A stretch of 60,249 nucleotides of DNA from Thalassotalea sp. 1_MG-2023 (lineage in GTDB: Bacteria > Pseudomonadota > Gammaproteobacteria > Enterobacterales > Alteromonadaceae), in NCBI RefSeq assembly GCF_030546745.1, contig NZ_JAUOPD010000020.1, forward strand, positions 1 through 60,249, in the 5' to 3' direction. The notes under the pieces were generated by a model. The model ran no database searches. It was not told the origin of the DNA and was given only the letters and a program-made list of their open reading frames with translations. Shown here piece by piece: positions 7,938 to 18,963 of this stretch. The position numbers and the translations under genes were made by a program. Numbering within the stretch: position 1 is the stretch's first letter; each line of letters opens with the position of its first letter.

Positions 7938-9314
7938 ATGGGTCACTCAGGATTAAATCAGATCGAGAAAAAAGCGGCATTTTCATTAGCTGCTGTGTTT
8001 GGCTTGCGTATGTTGGGCCTTTTTATGATCCTGCCTGTTTTTGCAATTTATGGTGAACAGTTAGTCGGTTTTAGTCCAATTTGGATTGGACTGGCGATAG
8101 GTGCATATGGCTTAACACAAGCGTTATTACAAATACCGATGGGCATGCTGTCAGATAAGTATGGCCGAAAGCCAGTGATACTGGGTGGTTTGATGGTGTT
8201 TTTACTGGGTAGTATTGTGGCTGCTATGTCAGAGACCATATATGGCGTTGTATTAGGTCGGGCACTTCAAGGTATGGGCGCAATTGCCAGCGCTGTGCTC
8301 GCGCTAGCGGCTGATCTAACTCGCGAAGAGCAGCGCCCTAAAGTAATGGCCACCATCGGCATGTTTATTGGTTTATCTTTTACCGCTGCGATGATTGTAG
8401 GGCCTATTGTGGCAGAATCTTTTGGTTTGTCTGGGCTATTTTGGTTTATTGCTTTTTTGACAATTGCGGCCATGATGATGATCCAATTTATTGTCCCGTT
8501 TTCCGTTAACAAAGCGCCTCGTGGAGATAATGTTGCTTTACCCGCGCAACTAGGCAAGCTCATACGTGAACCTCAGTTATTTCGATTAAGCCTTGGTGTG
8601 TTTATTTTGCACATGGCACTTACTGCGTGTTTTGTTACGTTACCAAAACAATTTGTGCAAGCAGGGTTGATGTTAGAAGATCATTGGCAATTGTATTTAC
8701 CGGCGCTACTTGGTTCGTTCTTTTTAATGGTACCGTTTATGATCTTTGCCATTAGAAAGCAAAAAGAAAAACAGATGTTTGCGAGTGCGGTTCTATTGTT
8801 AAGTGCATCGTTACTGTTTTTTTGGTATTTACCTTCAACATTATTAGTTTTAACGATTCTCGTGGTGTTATTTTTTACTGCCTTTAACTATTTAGAAGCG
8901 ACCATGCCTTCGCTGTTATCTCGTCTTGCTCCAGCAGGTCAAAAAGGTAGTGTGATGGGCGTATATTCAAGTAGCCAGTTTTTTGGAGCTTTTGCTGGCG
9001 GCTTTTTAGGTGGCGCAATTGCATCAACATTTGGTGAAGCGATGATTTTCTTAGTCATGGCTTGTTTCGGGCTATTATGGTTTATTGCAGCTACGGGTAT
9101 GAAGCCACTTAAAAAGTCAAAAAGCTATAGTTTTGCTACCACTATTAACAACGAGCAACAAGCGAATGATGTTGTTAGTCAGTTGGTGGTTTCCCCGGGG
9201 GTTATTGAAGCTACCTTAGTGCATACTGAATCAGTAGCTTACTTGAAAGTTGACGATAAAATCGCAGATTTGGCGCAGATAAAATTATTGTTGAAACCAC
9301 CAGTTAATGAATAA
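7938..9314 (+). CDS. MFS transporter, YajR-like with C-terminal YAM domain
   Basis: A proton-coupled export protein of 458 aa with 12 predicted membrane helices (about residues 12-395). The MFS motif A between helices 2 and 3 is visible as GMLSDKYGRKPVI, and motif C-like glycines occur in helix 5. After the last helix comes a soluble ferredoxin-like tail of about 65 residues, matching the YAM domain of E. coli YajR (454 aa). The substrate is not known. In several Alteromonadales a gene of this type sits between uvrA and ssb; here uvrA is adjacent but ssb is 13.9 kb away and on the other strand. RBS is weak. Confidence 0.88.
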   Translation: MGHSGLNQIEKKAAFSLAAVFGLRMLGLFMILPVFAIYGEQLVGFSPIWIGLAIGAYGLTQALLQIPMGMLSDKYGRKPVILGGLMVFLLGSIVAAMSETIYGVVLGRALQGMGAIASAVLALAADLTREEQRPKVMATIGMFIGLSFTAAMIVGPIVAESFGLSGLFWFIAFLTIAAMMMIQFIVPFSVNKAPRGDNVALPAQLGKLIREPQLFRLSLGVFILHMALTACFVTLPKQFVQAGLMLEDHWQLYLPALLGSFFLMVPFMIFAIRKQKEKQMFASAVLLLSASLLFFWYLPSTLLVLTILVVLFFTAFNYLEATMPSLLSRLAPAGQKGSVMGVYSSSQFFGAFAGGFLGGAIASTFGEAMIFLVMACFGLLWFIAATGMKPLKKSKSYSFATTINNEQQANDVVSQLVVSPGVIEATLVHTESVAYLKVDDKIADLAQIKLLLKPPVNE

Positions 9315-9424
9315 AGCGTTTAATTCTATTGTAATATTCTCTCTTGTTTTATTTTTCGTTATCCAGTACGGTTAGGTAACTGCAAATAGGAAGCAGAATA
9401 ACATTAATAAAACAAGGAGCTGTC

Positions 9425-10015
9425 ATGTCCTATAAATCTTTATTTATTACCTGCCTTTTTTGTATTACTTTCAGTTCGTTTTCAGCTTTAGCTGATAGAC
9501 TTACGGGTGTCTTAGAAGGTACGTACCTTGCTGTATCAGGCCATAGCACGTCAAGAGAAGTTAGCCGCTTAACCATGGGGGAGTCTCCTCGACAGGTTGG
9601 CAAGTATAAGTTGGTGCTTGTCCGTGAAGGTTGGAAAGACCTTTCGAAAGAAGACAAAAAGCGCATCCGAAAACGATTAGTGATCAAAGGCGAATTTACT
9701 GGTGTGATGAATATGTCAACTCACACATTAAATCATACACTGGTTAACCAAGATAAATCAGGCACACTATATTCACATGGCGATTATTTAATACCTGAAC
9801 AAGGTGATGCATACTGTAGTAACGGTGTACCTTTAGCAGGTATTGAGCATATCAATTTTGTTAACGGTTCAGGAATTTATCGGCATTTAATCGCAGGAAA
9901 GCTGCAATTAAAAGCACAAGTAAACAATTGCCCAACAGCAGAAAATTTTTTACAAAATGAATTTACCGTTATTGTTGGAAATGGCAGCTTAACCTTTGCT
10001 GCGGCTAGTGAATAA
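9425..10015 (+). CDS. Exported protein of unknown function, 196 aa
   Basis: Not recognised. A signal peptide (about residues 1-23, cleavage after SALA) and a strong RBS AAGGAGCTGTC directly before the ATG support the start. The mature protein has a basic stretch (KEDKKRIRKRLVIKGEF, about residues 78-94), two cysteines that could form a periplasmic disulfide (in DAYCSNG and QVNNCPT), and alternating hydrophobic/polar segments suggesting a beta-rich fold. It is a single-gene unit between the MFS gene and the convergent Gre-like gene. Confidence 0.8.
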   Translation: MSYKSLFITCLFCITFSSFSALADRLTGVLEGTYLAVSGHSTSREVSRLTMGESPRQVGKYKLVLVREGWKDLSKEDKKRIRKRLVIKGEFTGVMNMSTHTLNHTLVNQDKSGTLYSHGDYLIPEQGDAYCSNGVPLAGIEHINFVNGSGIYRHLIAGKLQLKAQVNNCPTAENFLQNEFTVIVGNGSLTFAAASE

Positions 10016-10053
10016 TCACGGTAGTTCTTTGGTGAGTGATTGAATAATGGTCA

Positions 10054-10527
10054 TTACACTATGCTGATAATTTCATCATGCATGTTGTTTCCGCCAATAC
10101 CTACAATCACTTCATCTCCTTCTTCTTTGCCTATTAAAGCCGCACCAATTGGAGATTTAGGCGTAATAATAATCGTTGTTTGATTGGGTGCCTTAACTGT
10201 TAAGCCTCCTCCAGCTGGACTAATGAAGTAGTAATGCTTTTGGCTTGAAAGCTGTATTAAAGACGCCATTGCTATCGTGTGATGTGGTTCAATGATCAAA
10301 TTTGATACTTGGTTAATGGCTAACGATAGTTCGTTTACGCGACGAGAGTGCCCCTCAGCTAGGTAACTTGCTTCTATTGCTAAGGTATCATATTGAGTTT
10401 CAGCCACTGATTGATCGTCAATGGCTGCCAGATGGGCGTTTTTTGCTGCCTGCTTTGCTGCTTCTAAAGCATTCGCTAATTGAACTAATAATGCTTGCTT
10501 AACTGTTTTTTTCTGAGAGATATCCAT
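10054..10527 (-). CDS. GreA/GreB-family C-terminal-domain protein
   Basis: 157 aa. The C-terminal half (about residues 85-157) carries the Gre FKBP-like domain that docks on the RNA polymerase secondary channel; SPIGAALIGKEEGDEV matches GreA's SPIGRALIGKE. The N-terminal half is a helical segment (about 1-75), but it lacks the paired acidic residues in a clear coiled-coil tip as in GreA, so transcript-cleavage activity is uncertain. It may modulate polymerase in the manner of Rnk or GfhA-like factors. Proteins like this are often annotated only as GreA/GreB family. Convergent with the gene at 9425-10015. Confidence 0.8.
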   Translation of the reverse strand: MDISQKKTVKQALLVQLANALEAAKQAAKNAHLAAIDDQSVAETQYDTLAIEASYLAEGHSRRVNELSLAINQVSNLIIEPHHTIAMASLIQLSSQKHYYFISPAGGGLTVKAPNQTTIIITPKSPIGAALIGKEEGDEVIVGIGGNNMHDEIISIV

Positions 10528-10683
10528 AGGAAAACCGTGTAGTTCACTTATTAGCCGATAACGTGACTTGTAAAAATAATGTTAGTTTTTTTATTGTTTT
10601 CCATGCTTTGGGCACTAAAATGCGCGTCCTTTTGAGTAGACATTTTGTTTGCAAAGGGAAGAATCAATTATAAAGGATATTCC

Positions 10684-11184
10684 ATGAAAAAAATAACATT
10701 AGCCTCATTATTCTCATTATGTGCTTTTACCGCTTCCGCTGAATGGTCTGGCGGCGTTGGCTATGCAAATTTATCAAATGAAGACATCAGTCTTGGGGCG
10801 TTAGTAGGTGAAGTCGCTTATAACGCACATAAAGTAGAAAAGTTCTCTTTGATCACAGGTTTACGATACGGCATAGGCATTCAAGATGATAGTGTTCGCT
10901 ATGCCAATACAACGATAGATATTGAATTAGATCGCTTTGTTGCTATCGATGTAAAAGTACAGTTTGCCCTTAATGAGCAAGTGTATGCGTATTTAATGCC
11001 TAGTTACGGTAATGCAAAACTTTCTGCATCAGCTGTTGGTGAGTCAGTTTCTGATGATGAATGGGAGTTTGGTTATGGCGGTGGTATTGGATATCAGTTT
11101 AATCAGCAGTCAGCGATTGAAGCGAGCTATCAACAGTTTGATGATACTGATGTGCTAGGTGTGAGCTATACCTTTAAATTTTAG
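10684..11184 (+). CDS. Small outer-membrane beta-barrel protein
   Basis: Starts MKKITLASLFSLCAFTASAEW, a textbook signal peptide with cleavage at ASA-EW. The ATG at 10684 is preferred over an in-frame codon at 10645 because AAAGGATA lies just upstream. The mature protein of about 148 residues alternates aromatic and polar residues and ends in an aromatic (SYTFKF), the signal for BAM-mediated outer-membrane insertion. Length and glycine-rich strands suggest an eight-stranded barrel of the OmpA/OMP_b-brl type. No ligand can be inferred. A terminator follows. Confidence 0.85.
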   Translation: MKKITLASLFSLCAFTASAEWSGGVGYANLSNEDISLGALVGEVAYNAHKVEKFSLITGLRYGIGIQDDSVRYANTTIDIELDRFVAIDVKVQFALNEQVYAYLMPSYGNAKLSASAVGESVSDDEWEFGYGGGIGYQFNQQSAIEASYQQFDDTDVLGVSYTFKF

Positions 11185-11229
11185 GGTATTAAAATATTTC
11201 CTCTATTAAACGAGACTGTATGTTAAAAA

Positions 11230-11256
11230 GGGCTAACGCGTTGTTAGCCCTTTTTT
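11230..11256 (+). terminator. Intrinsic terminator
   Basis: GGGCTAAC/GTTAGCCC stem with a GCGTT loop and six Ts, 45 bases after the outer-membrane protein gene. Confidence 0.92.
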
Positions 11257-11341
11257 GTGATTACAAAGAAACCATCTGACAGGTGTCAAAATAAAGCTTG
11301 AAATTTAATCGAACAACTACTACCTTATAACAACTGGTTAG

Positions 11342-13390
<2,049 letters not shown>

Positions 13391-13529
13391 TGTAAAGCAG
13401 TGATTATTTTCGCTGCTTACACCATCATTGTTTACCTGTGAGTTGAGGAGCAGCCGCTAATACTTGCGTTGGCCATGTTAGATTAATACACTCCACACAT
13501 TGAATATTACCTAGTGGCCAACAGATTTT

Positions 13530-14843
13530 ATGCAAATTAATGCGATTGAACTTCAACAGCAAGATATTAATGTTATTCCGTCGGCTAAAGCGTTTGCTGG
13601 GGTGTTTAATAACTTAATTGCTCAAGCGAAAAATCGTATTGTTATTTCAGCGTTATACCTTGAAAATGATCAAGCAGGTCAAGCTGTTTTGATGCAACTC
13701 GTTGCAGCCAAACAAAAAAATCCTACTTTATCTATTTCTGTTATTGTAGATGACCACCGTGCTCGCAGAGGGCGGATTGGTGATAAAACAGCTGCTGGCA
13801 ATGTTGTTAGTTACCAAGCTTTATGCCGCAAATATGACGTTGATATTGCCTTTTACGGTATACGAGTTAAAACGCGCGAGATCATGGGAGTAATGCACCT
13901 TAAAGGCATGTTTTTTGATGATATGGTGCTTTATAGTGGAGCAAGCATTAATAATGTTTACTTACATCAGCATTCCCAGTATCGCTTAGATCGTTATTAT
14001 CAAATAAAGAGCAAAGCTTTAGCTGATAGTATGTGTGATTTACTACTCACAAAATTAATCGGTAAAGGACTAGCAAGCTCGTTGTTAGACTCAACAGTCG
14101 TTGATAAATCACAATTAAAACAGTTAAGTCAGCGTACTTTTTCAATGCTACGTCATGCTCAATATCAACTTCCAAAGCAATCAAAAGAAGCTGAACTTTC
14201 GGTAACGCCTATTCTTGGATGTGGCAAAAAGCATAACGCCTTAAACGATTTATCATTATCGCTATTAAATGAGAGTAGCCGTTCTGTAGTGTTAATTACG
14301 CCTTATTTTAATTTACCTAAAAAGATGATTAAAGCTATTACGCTCGCAATGCAACGTGGGGTGTCAATTAAGATTATCGTAGGTGATAAAGTCGCGAATG
14401 ACTTTTTTATTGCCGATGAAAATGCCTTTTCAACGATTGGAATTATCCCGTATTTATATGAAAAATTATTACGTCGTTTTGTTAAAAAATATCAAGAAGA
14501 TATCAGTCAAGGGAAGTTAAACATACATGTGTGGCAAGATGGCGATCATTCTTTTCATGCTAAAGGTATGATTGTTGATGATAAATATCATTTACTTACC
14601 GGCAGTAACATGAATCCTAGAGCGTGGAATCTTGATTTAGAAAATGCGATTTTATTGCAAGATCACCAAAAAGTGATGATGAAAACTATCAGCCAAGAAC
14701 TTGATAATATCTTGAAAAATACCCGAAAAATCACCGATGCGAGTATGCTTGATGAAGAACGACAATACCCAGAAAAACCTAGAAAAATGATGAAGAAACT
14801 GACTTTTTCTAGAATTGATCGAATATTAAAACGTTTCCTTTGA
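13530..14843 (+). CDS. pssA: CDP-diacylglycerol--serine O-phosphatidyltransferase
   Basis: Makes phosphatidylserine, precursor of phosphatidylethanolamine, at the inner membrane surface. 437 aa (E. coli PssA 451), of the phospholipase-D type rather than the integral-membrane type. Two HKD half-sites are seen: H123-x-K125 in MHLKGMFFDD and H343-x-K345 in FHAKGMIVDD, each followed by the GAS/GSN turn. The C-terminus is strongly basic (RKMMKKL...RILKRFL), consistent with binding anionic membrane and ribosomes. Stands alone between fadH and the SMP-30-like gene. Confidence 0.95.
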   Translation: MQINAIELQQQDINVIPSAKAFAGVFNNLIAQAKNRIVISALYLENDQAGQAVLMQLVAAKQKNPTLSISVIVDDHRARRGRIGDKTAAGNVVSYQALCRKYDVDIAFYGIRVKTREIMGVMHLKGMFFDDMVLYSGASINNVYLHQHSQYRLDRYYQIKSKALADSMCDLLLTKLIGKGLASSLLDSTVVDKSQLKQLSQRTFSMLRHAQYQLPKQSKEAELSVTPILGCGKKHNALNDLSLSLLNESSRSVVLITPYFNLPKKMIKAITLAMQRGVSIKIIVGDKVANDFFIADENAFSTIGIIPYLYEKLLRRFVKKYQEDISQGKLNIHVWQDGDHSFHAKGMIVDDKYHLLTGSNMNPRAWNLDLENAILLQDHQKVMMKTISQELDNILKNTRKITDASMLDEERQYPEKPRKMMKKLTFSRIDRILKRFL

Positions 14844-14936
14844 TAAGTAAAATCTCTTACCTTATAACTGAATATTACTTCCGCCTACAGTGAACTGTGG
14901 TAACGTTAATTAAAATCAGTCACTTAAATAATATAT

Positions 14937-15812
14937 ATGAATTATAAACAGCTAGTTATCGGTAAATTTATTCTCTTAAGTTCTTTAGCATGTACAGCAG
15001 GAACAGACACCACAGACTGGATGCCCGAGCAAAGTTTCACTCAAGGTGTTGAAGGGCCTGCAGTTGATCAATCTGGTCACTTATATGCCGTTAATTTCGA
15101 AAAGCAAGGCACTATTGGTAAAGTTACCGCAAGAAATAATGCCATGGTTCATATCACATTAACTGATGGCTCTATTGGTAATGGTATTCGTTTCGACAAA
15201 GCTGGAACCATGTATATTGCTGATTATGTTAACCATAATATTCTAGCGTTAGAGAAAAATAGCGAAGATGTTAAGGTTTATGCTCATAATGATCAGATGA
15301 ATCAACCTAATGATATCGCCATTATGGATAATGGCATTTTGTTTGCGAGTGACCCAAATTGGGCGGAAAACTCAGGTAATCTTTGGCGTATCAATACTGA
15401 TGGTTCAACCTCATTACTGGAAAAAGAGATGGGTACCACAAATGGTGTTGAAGTAAGCCCAGATAATAAAACCTTGTATGTGAATGAAAGTGTACAACGA
15501 AATGTTTGGCGATATGACCTAGATGCTAAAGGGAATATTAGTAATAAAACGCTTTTTCATCATTTCGAAGACCATGGAATGGATGGCATGAGAACCGATA
15601 AGGCAGGTAATCTGTATATTGCTAGATATGGTGCCGGTGTTATTGCGGTTCTATCACCAAAAGGTAAGTTGATTAAGACAATTAACTTAACAGGCCAGCA
15701 TCCAACGAACATCGCCTTTGGTGGTAAAGATGGTAAGCAAGTGTTTGTCACCATGCAAAAACGAGGCGCGATAGAAACGTTTAATAACGATATTGCAGGT
15801 AGAAATTATTAG
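14937..15812 (+). CDS. SMP-30/gluconolactonase-like beta-propeller protein
   Basis: 291 aa with a short N-terminal signal sequence (about residues 1-22; SSLAC may be a poor lipobox). The rest is a six-bladed propeller of the SMP-30/LRE family: repeated blades with NLYIARYG, MYIADYVNHN and the metal-site pieces EGPA (near 40), NDIA and MDGMRTDKAGN. These enzymes hydrolyse sugar lactones or organophosphates using one divalent metal; the substrate cannot be told here. An N-terminal export signal makes a periplasmic role likely. A terminator follows the gene. Confidence 0.88.
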   Translation: MNYKQLVIGKFILLSSLACTAGTDTTDWMPEQSFTQGVEGPAVDQSGHLYAVNFEKQGTIGKVTARNNAMVHITLTDGSIGNGIRFDKAGTMYIADYVNHNILALEKNSEDVKVYAHNDQMNQPNDIAIMDNGILFASDPNWAENSGNLWRINTDGSTSLLEKEMGTTNGVEVSPDNKTLYVNESVQRNVWRYDLDAKGNISNKTLFHHFEDHGMDGMRTDKAGNLYIARYGAGVIAVLSPKGKLIKTINLTGQHPTNIAFGGKDGKQVFVTMQKRGAIETFNNDIAGRNY

Positions 15813-15848
15813 GCTCGCGTAATTTCTTGGATAAGCGAAATAAGAAAC

Positions 15849-15872
15849 CCCAGCAAAAGTGCTGGGTTTTTT
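15849..15872 (+). terminator. Intrinsic terminator
   Basis: CCCAGCA/TGCTGGG hairpin with an AAAG loop and T run after the SMP-30-like gene. The next 220 bases, to 16092, hold no recognisable feature and mark the left edge of the accessory island. Confidence 0.9.
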
Positions 15873-16092
15873 GTTGGTTTTAGTTTTAATTGTGCCACCA
15901 ATTAAAATGGTAGTTTACGTGTCGAAAATGACAGAGTGTGTGAGTGAGTCACACTCCAACACTTGGTTTTGATTGACAAAAACACGAATTAATTCAAAGA
16001 GCGGAAAAAGTTTATTTACACTTCTTTCGTAAATTGTAAATAAAAACAATAATTGCACCCAATTTATCCTCATTTTTGACACTTTTTGATGT

Positions 16093-16539
16093 TCATATCA
16101 AATTCAACTCCTCGTTCAACACACTCCAATTTGGATATTGTTCACAACCGAAGTGCATTAATTTACCGTTGAAATTTTCTTGACCAGCCCCGCAGATGTG
16201 GTCATCTATCAAAATGTCACCAATAAAAAGCCCTTTGTTTGGACTTATGATCAGATTTTCTGTATATCGAGAACCTAAGTGCTCTTCGATCCATACTCTT
16301 TTTTCTAGGTAACATAACGGATTTTTGATACTTGGGGCAGTGAGAATATATATGTCAAATTTCAATGATGCATCTAGAGTTTGTAAAGTCTCGATAGCAT
16401 CTTTTACGGGAGCTAGTTTTCTAAAAAAATCAAATTGCGATTGGGGGTAGCGTATTTCTGGATTATTTTTCAAAGCTTTCTGATAAGCGCTGCTGTAATC
16501 GCAAATAACGTCATCCATATCTACGAATAGCCGCTTCAT
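16093..16539 (-). CDS. HAD-family 5'(3')-deoxyribonucleotidase-like protein
   Basis: 148 aa, resembling the NT5C/YorS group that dephosphorylates (deoxy)nucleoside monophosphates. HAD motif I is DMDDVICDY with nucleophile Asp7 and general acid Asp9. Motif II is the Thr in YILTAPS, motif III a Lys in ISPNKGLFIG, and motif IV the acidic pair IDDHICG. The start overlaps the stop of the upstream 82-aa gene by four bases (ATGA), so the two are cotranslated. Related proteins occur in phages and mobile regions, and here it lies at the island edge. Substrate is inferred from family only. Confidence 0.85.
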   Translation of the reverse strand: MKRLFVDMDDVICDYSSAYQKALKNNPEIRYPQSQFDFFRKLAPVKDAIETLQTLDASLKFDIYILTAPSIKNPLCYLEKRVWIEEHLGSRYTENLIISPNKGLFIGDILIDDHICGAGQENFNGKLMHFGCEQYPNWSVLNEELNLI

Positions 16540-16784
16540 AAAATTACTCGCTTAGCATTCGTTTCACAGATAAGTTCACTCTCGAAATTCAATTTAAAGT
16601 CATACTGAATAAGGCGTCGAACAGCTAAATCAGAAAATAGTTTTTTGCTACACAAAAATGCAAAAAGATAGTTAAGTAATTCATTAAGATACGGAAGGTG
16701 AGGTTTTAGCTCATCTTGGCTCAGTTCATCAGATTCAGTTATGCGTAAAACATTTATCAATTGATTTACATCTTGTATGTTCAA
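16536..16784 (-). CDS. Hypothetical protein, 82 aa, coupled to the HAD gene
   Basis: No family recognised. The sequence looks helical and acidic in the first half (VNQLINVLRITESDELSQDELKPHL), then hydrophobic (LNELLNYLFAFLCSKKLF), with no signal peptide. The stop overlaps the ATG of the deoxyribonucleotidase-like gene (ATGA), which is the best evidence that it is real. It could be a small helical partner of that enzyme. Confidence 0.6.
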   Translation of the reverse strand: MNIQDVNQLINVLRITESDELSQDELKPHLPYLNELLNYLFAFLCSKKLFSDLAVRRLIQYDFKLNFESELICETNAKRVIL

Positions 16785-17018
16785 ATAGAATTTTTTCTTA
16801 CAATCAATGTTAACTGAATTAATTACTATGTTGTAATTACCAAATTCTGAAAAGGCTTTAGCTGGTATTTCTGAACTTATTTTTAGTACATTATTTGGGG
16901 AAGATCACTTATGATGAATCAACTGACCTAGAAGCACTGAAACGTAAGGGATCACCTTTATTAAAGTATGCGGTGGAAAGTAAGTTTTAATACTTGCTGT
17001 CCACCTCAGGGCGTGTTG
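16785..17018. other. Intergenic stretch with possible gene debris
   Basis: No intact gene. On the plus strand two short protein-like stretches follow each other in different frames: one (about 16837-16914) ends with SELIFSTLFGEDHL, and one (16901-16990) reads KITYDESTDLEALKRKGSPL and on to ESKF-stop. This could be a frameshifted relic, but I cannot name a parent family. Confidence 0.3.
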
Positions 17019-17756
17019 TTATATTTTAATTAAATCAACAAGACGTTGTGTAATGCCCCTTTCATCTGAGCCACCCGTGTCAGTTGGTATCCCACTTGTC
17101 GGGGTTATTGTGACCTCGATATTACCAATTTCATCTTTAATTTCTCTCAGCTTCTCTTGGAAGTCTCTTTGATGGCTTTCTAAAGCTGCTTCAATGTTAC
17201 TATTAGATGTCCTTCTAAAAATCCAGACTATGACTCCCATCGATATCACAACTACAAACATAGGTAGAACATCCCAATAGTTACGAGAAGTGACGCCACT
17301 AAACTCAGTAATCTCGCTTTTCCCATTATCATCAATGTAATGAGTTTGGTAGCTAAGTTTGTTTTCCGAAAACATAACCAATTTTAGCTTTGAATTGTTA
17401 GCTAACCTATTAAGCGAGATTTGAAGTTTATGCTTACCTGCTTCTTTTTTTACTACATCTTCATCACTAAACAATTCATATTTTGGAACTTCACGTGAAA
17501 AAGTTAAAATTAACTTAATATCTTTCGATGTTTTATTCCCTATATTCTTAAGAGTTAAAGTATCTATATAGCCATTTTCACTTGTTAAAGAGTTTAAGTT
17601 TGTGGATTCTGTTATTGATATTACTTCTACGCTTTTACTTAAACCTAAAATACTCTCGCTAAAAATAAACCCTAAGAAAGCTACTAAAAAACTAAGAATA
17701 GAGACTATTAGTGTTATTTTTTCAGAAAGCTTCATTTTATTATTGTTAGCAGCCAT
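17019..17756 (-). CDS. Two-helix membrane protein paired with an SMC-like ATPase
   Basis: 245 aa. The start is the ATG at 17754-17756, not an earlier in-frame one at 17774, because a perfect AAGGAG lies seven bases upstream. Topology: cytosolic N-terminus, helix 1 about residues 14-34, an extracytoplasmic domain of about 125 residues with beta-strand character (DTLTLKNIGNKTSKDIKLIL, reminiscent of CARDB/Ig-like folds), helix 2 about 162-180, then a cytosolic charged coiled coil (about 185-215) and a Gly/Thr-rich tail. The gene overlaps the ATPase gene by 11 bp, so the two are translationally coupled. Plausibly it anchors the ATPase to the inner membrane or senses an envelope signal. No known family recognised. 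Confidence 0.8.
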   Translation of the reverse strand: MAANNNKMKLSEKITLIVSILSFLVAFLGFIFSESILGLSKSVEVISITESTNLNSLTSENGYIDTLTLKNIGNKTSKDIKLILTFSREVPKYELFSDEDVVKKEAGKHKLQISLNRLANNSKLKLVMFSENKLSYQTHYIDDNGKSEITEFSGVTSRNYWDVLPMFVVVISMGVIVWIFRRTSNSNIEAALESHQRDFQEKLREIKDEIGNIEVTITPTSGIPTDTGGSDERGITQRLVDLIKI

Positions 17757-18963
17757 GTATGTCTCCTTGAGCATATAAATCTAACACAACGTGCTCAGAA
17801 GGAACATCTTGCCTATTTGTGAATTCAATGTACTGAAGGTTTTTGTTATTTGTGGTTAACCTTTCTAAGAGCGTTATCGCGTTTGAATAGGTAAAGTTGT
17901 CATTTGAAGATAAATAGCCATCACTAACGATAAAGTTAGGGAAATTCAGGCTGCCCCCTTGAGAAACTATTGCAATAGATAAAATTATCAAAAACCTAGA
18001 GTAAGTTTCGGCTCCAAATGACATAAAGGTGCTTTTCTCTTTAATGAAATTTTCTAAACCTTCAAATTCTTCTTTATGAAATCCTGTGTGATTGTTAAGG
18101 TTAAGAAATGTAGATTCAATTTCAGATAATTTAATAGCCAACTCTTTATTGGATGTATCTTTAATTTCGTCAAACTTTAAGATTGCATTTAACAATAATT
18201 TCTCTTTCTCATCATAAGAATTAAAAAACTCCTCCTTAATTTCTCCGACGCTATTGATTGAGTTACTTAATTGATTGTTATTATTCAAATTAGTAACCAA
18301 TTTATTTGAAAACTCTTCAATTACGGCTTTGTATTTTTTATTTTGATCTACTTCTTTCCTTAGAGCTAAAATGTCATTTTCCACAACTCTAAACATGGAA
18401 GTGTTAATTCCGCATATTGAATTAACCGTTTCCCATTGTTTACGTCGATTTGTAGTTTTCATTTCTGATAGAAAGCAAAAATCCAATATTGGTAGAGCCG
18501 ATTCACTGTTACTTTGGTAAATATATTCAAAAGACAGGAGAGCCTTGAGGTACTTATCCCACTCCAAAGTTTGGGCTTTAATTTCTTGTATCAAATCTTT
18601 TTCAGTAGTTCTTATAAGTAGACTGCCCACTTCTCTGGTGAAACGAATTTCTCGTTCATTGACTAATATGACTAATTCGATACTAGAAAACGAATTATGT
18701 GAAAAAGACTTATCTAACCCAATTGCATACCTGATAGCATTAAAAATCGTGGTTTTACCAGAAGCATTCCTACCTAAAATGTAATTCAGTCCGCTATTGA
18801 AAGAGATGTATATCTTCCCCATCTTTAGTGATTTTAATTTTATGTTATTCACCAACACCTCTATCTCTTTGGAAACTATTGAAATTTTACAGCTTATTTG
18901 TGAGACCTTGCAAGCCATGCTACCTTGTGAAGTAGTATATGTTCTATGCATAGACAAACTCAT
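17746..18963 (-). CDS. SMC/RecN-like AAA ATPase of unknown system
   Basis: 405 aa counted from the ATG at 18963; a later ATG at 18918 (Met16), preceded by AAGG, is an equally good start. Walker A is GRNASGKTT at residues 64-72, in the AAA_23/SMC-type context NSGLNYILGRN. A coiled-coil middle runs about 190-300 (KYKAVIEEFSNKLVTNLNNN and on). The C-terminal nucleotide-binding half has ETYSRFLIILSIAIV and then a Walker-B-like strand NFPNFIVSD348-G, where the usual catalytic Glu is replaced by Gly. The coil is short compared with SMC or RecF/RecN proteins. First gene of a coupled pair with the membrane protein; a defence or envelope-stress role is possible but unproven. Confidence 0.82.
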   Translation of the reverse strand: MSLSMHRTYTTSQGSMACKVSQISCKISIVSKEIEVLVNNIKLKSLKMGKIYISFNSGLNYILGRNASGKTTIFNAIRYAIGLDKSFSHNSFSSIELVILVNEREIRFTREVGSLLIRTTEKDLIQEIKAQTLEWDKYLKALLSFEYIYQSNSESALPILDFCFLSEMKTTNRRKQWETVNSICGINTSMFRVVENDILALRKEVDQNKKYKAVIEEFSNKLVTNLNNNNQLSNSINSVGEIKEEFFNSYDEKEKLLLNAILKFDEIKDTSNKELAIKLSEIESTFLNLNNHTGFHKEEFEGLENFIKEKSTFMSFGAETYSRFLIILSIAIVSQGGSLNFPNFIVSDGYLSSNDNFTYSNAITLLERLTTNNKNLQYIEFTNRQDVPSEHVVLDLYAQGDIHGC

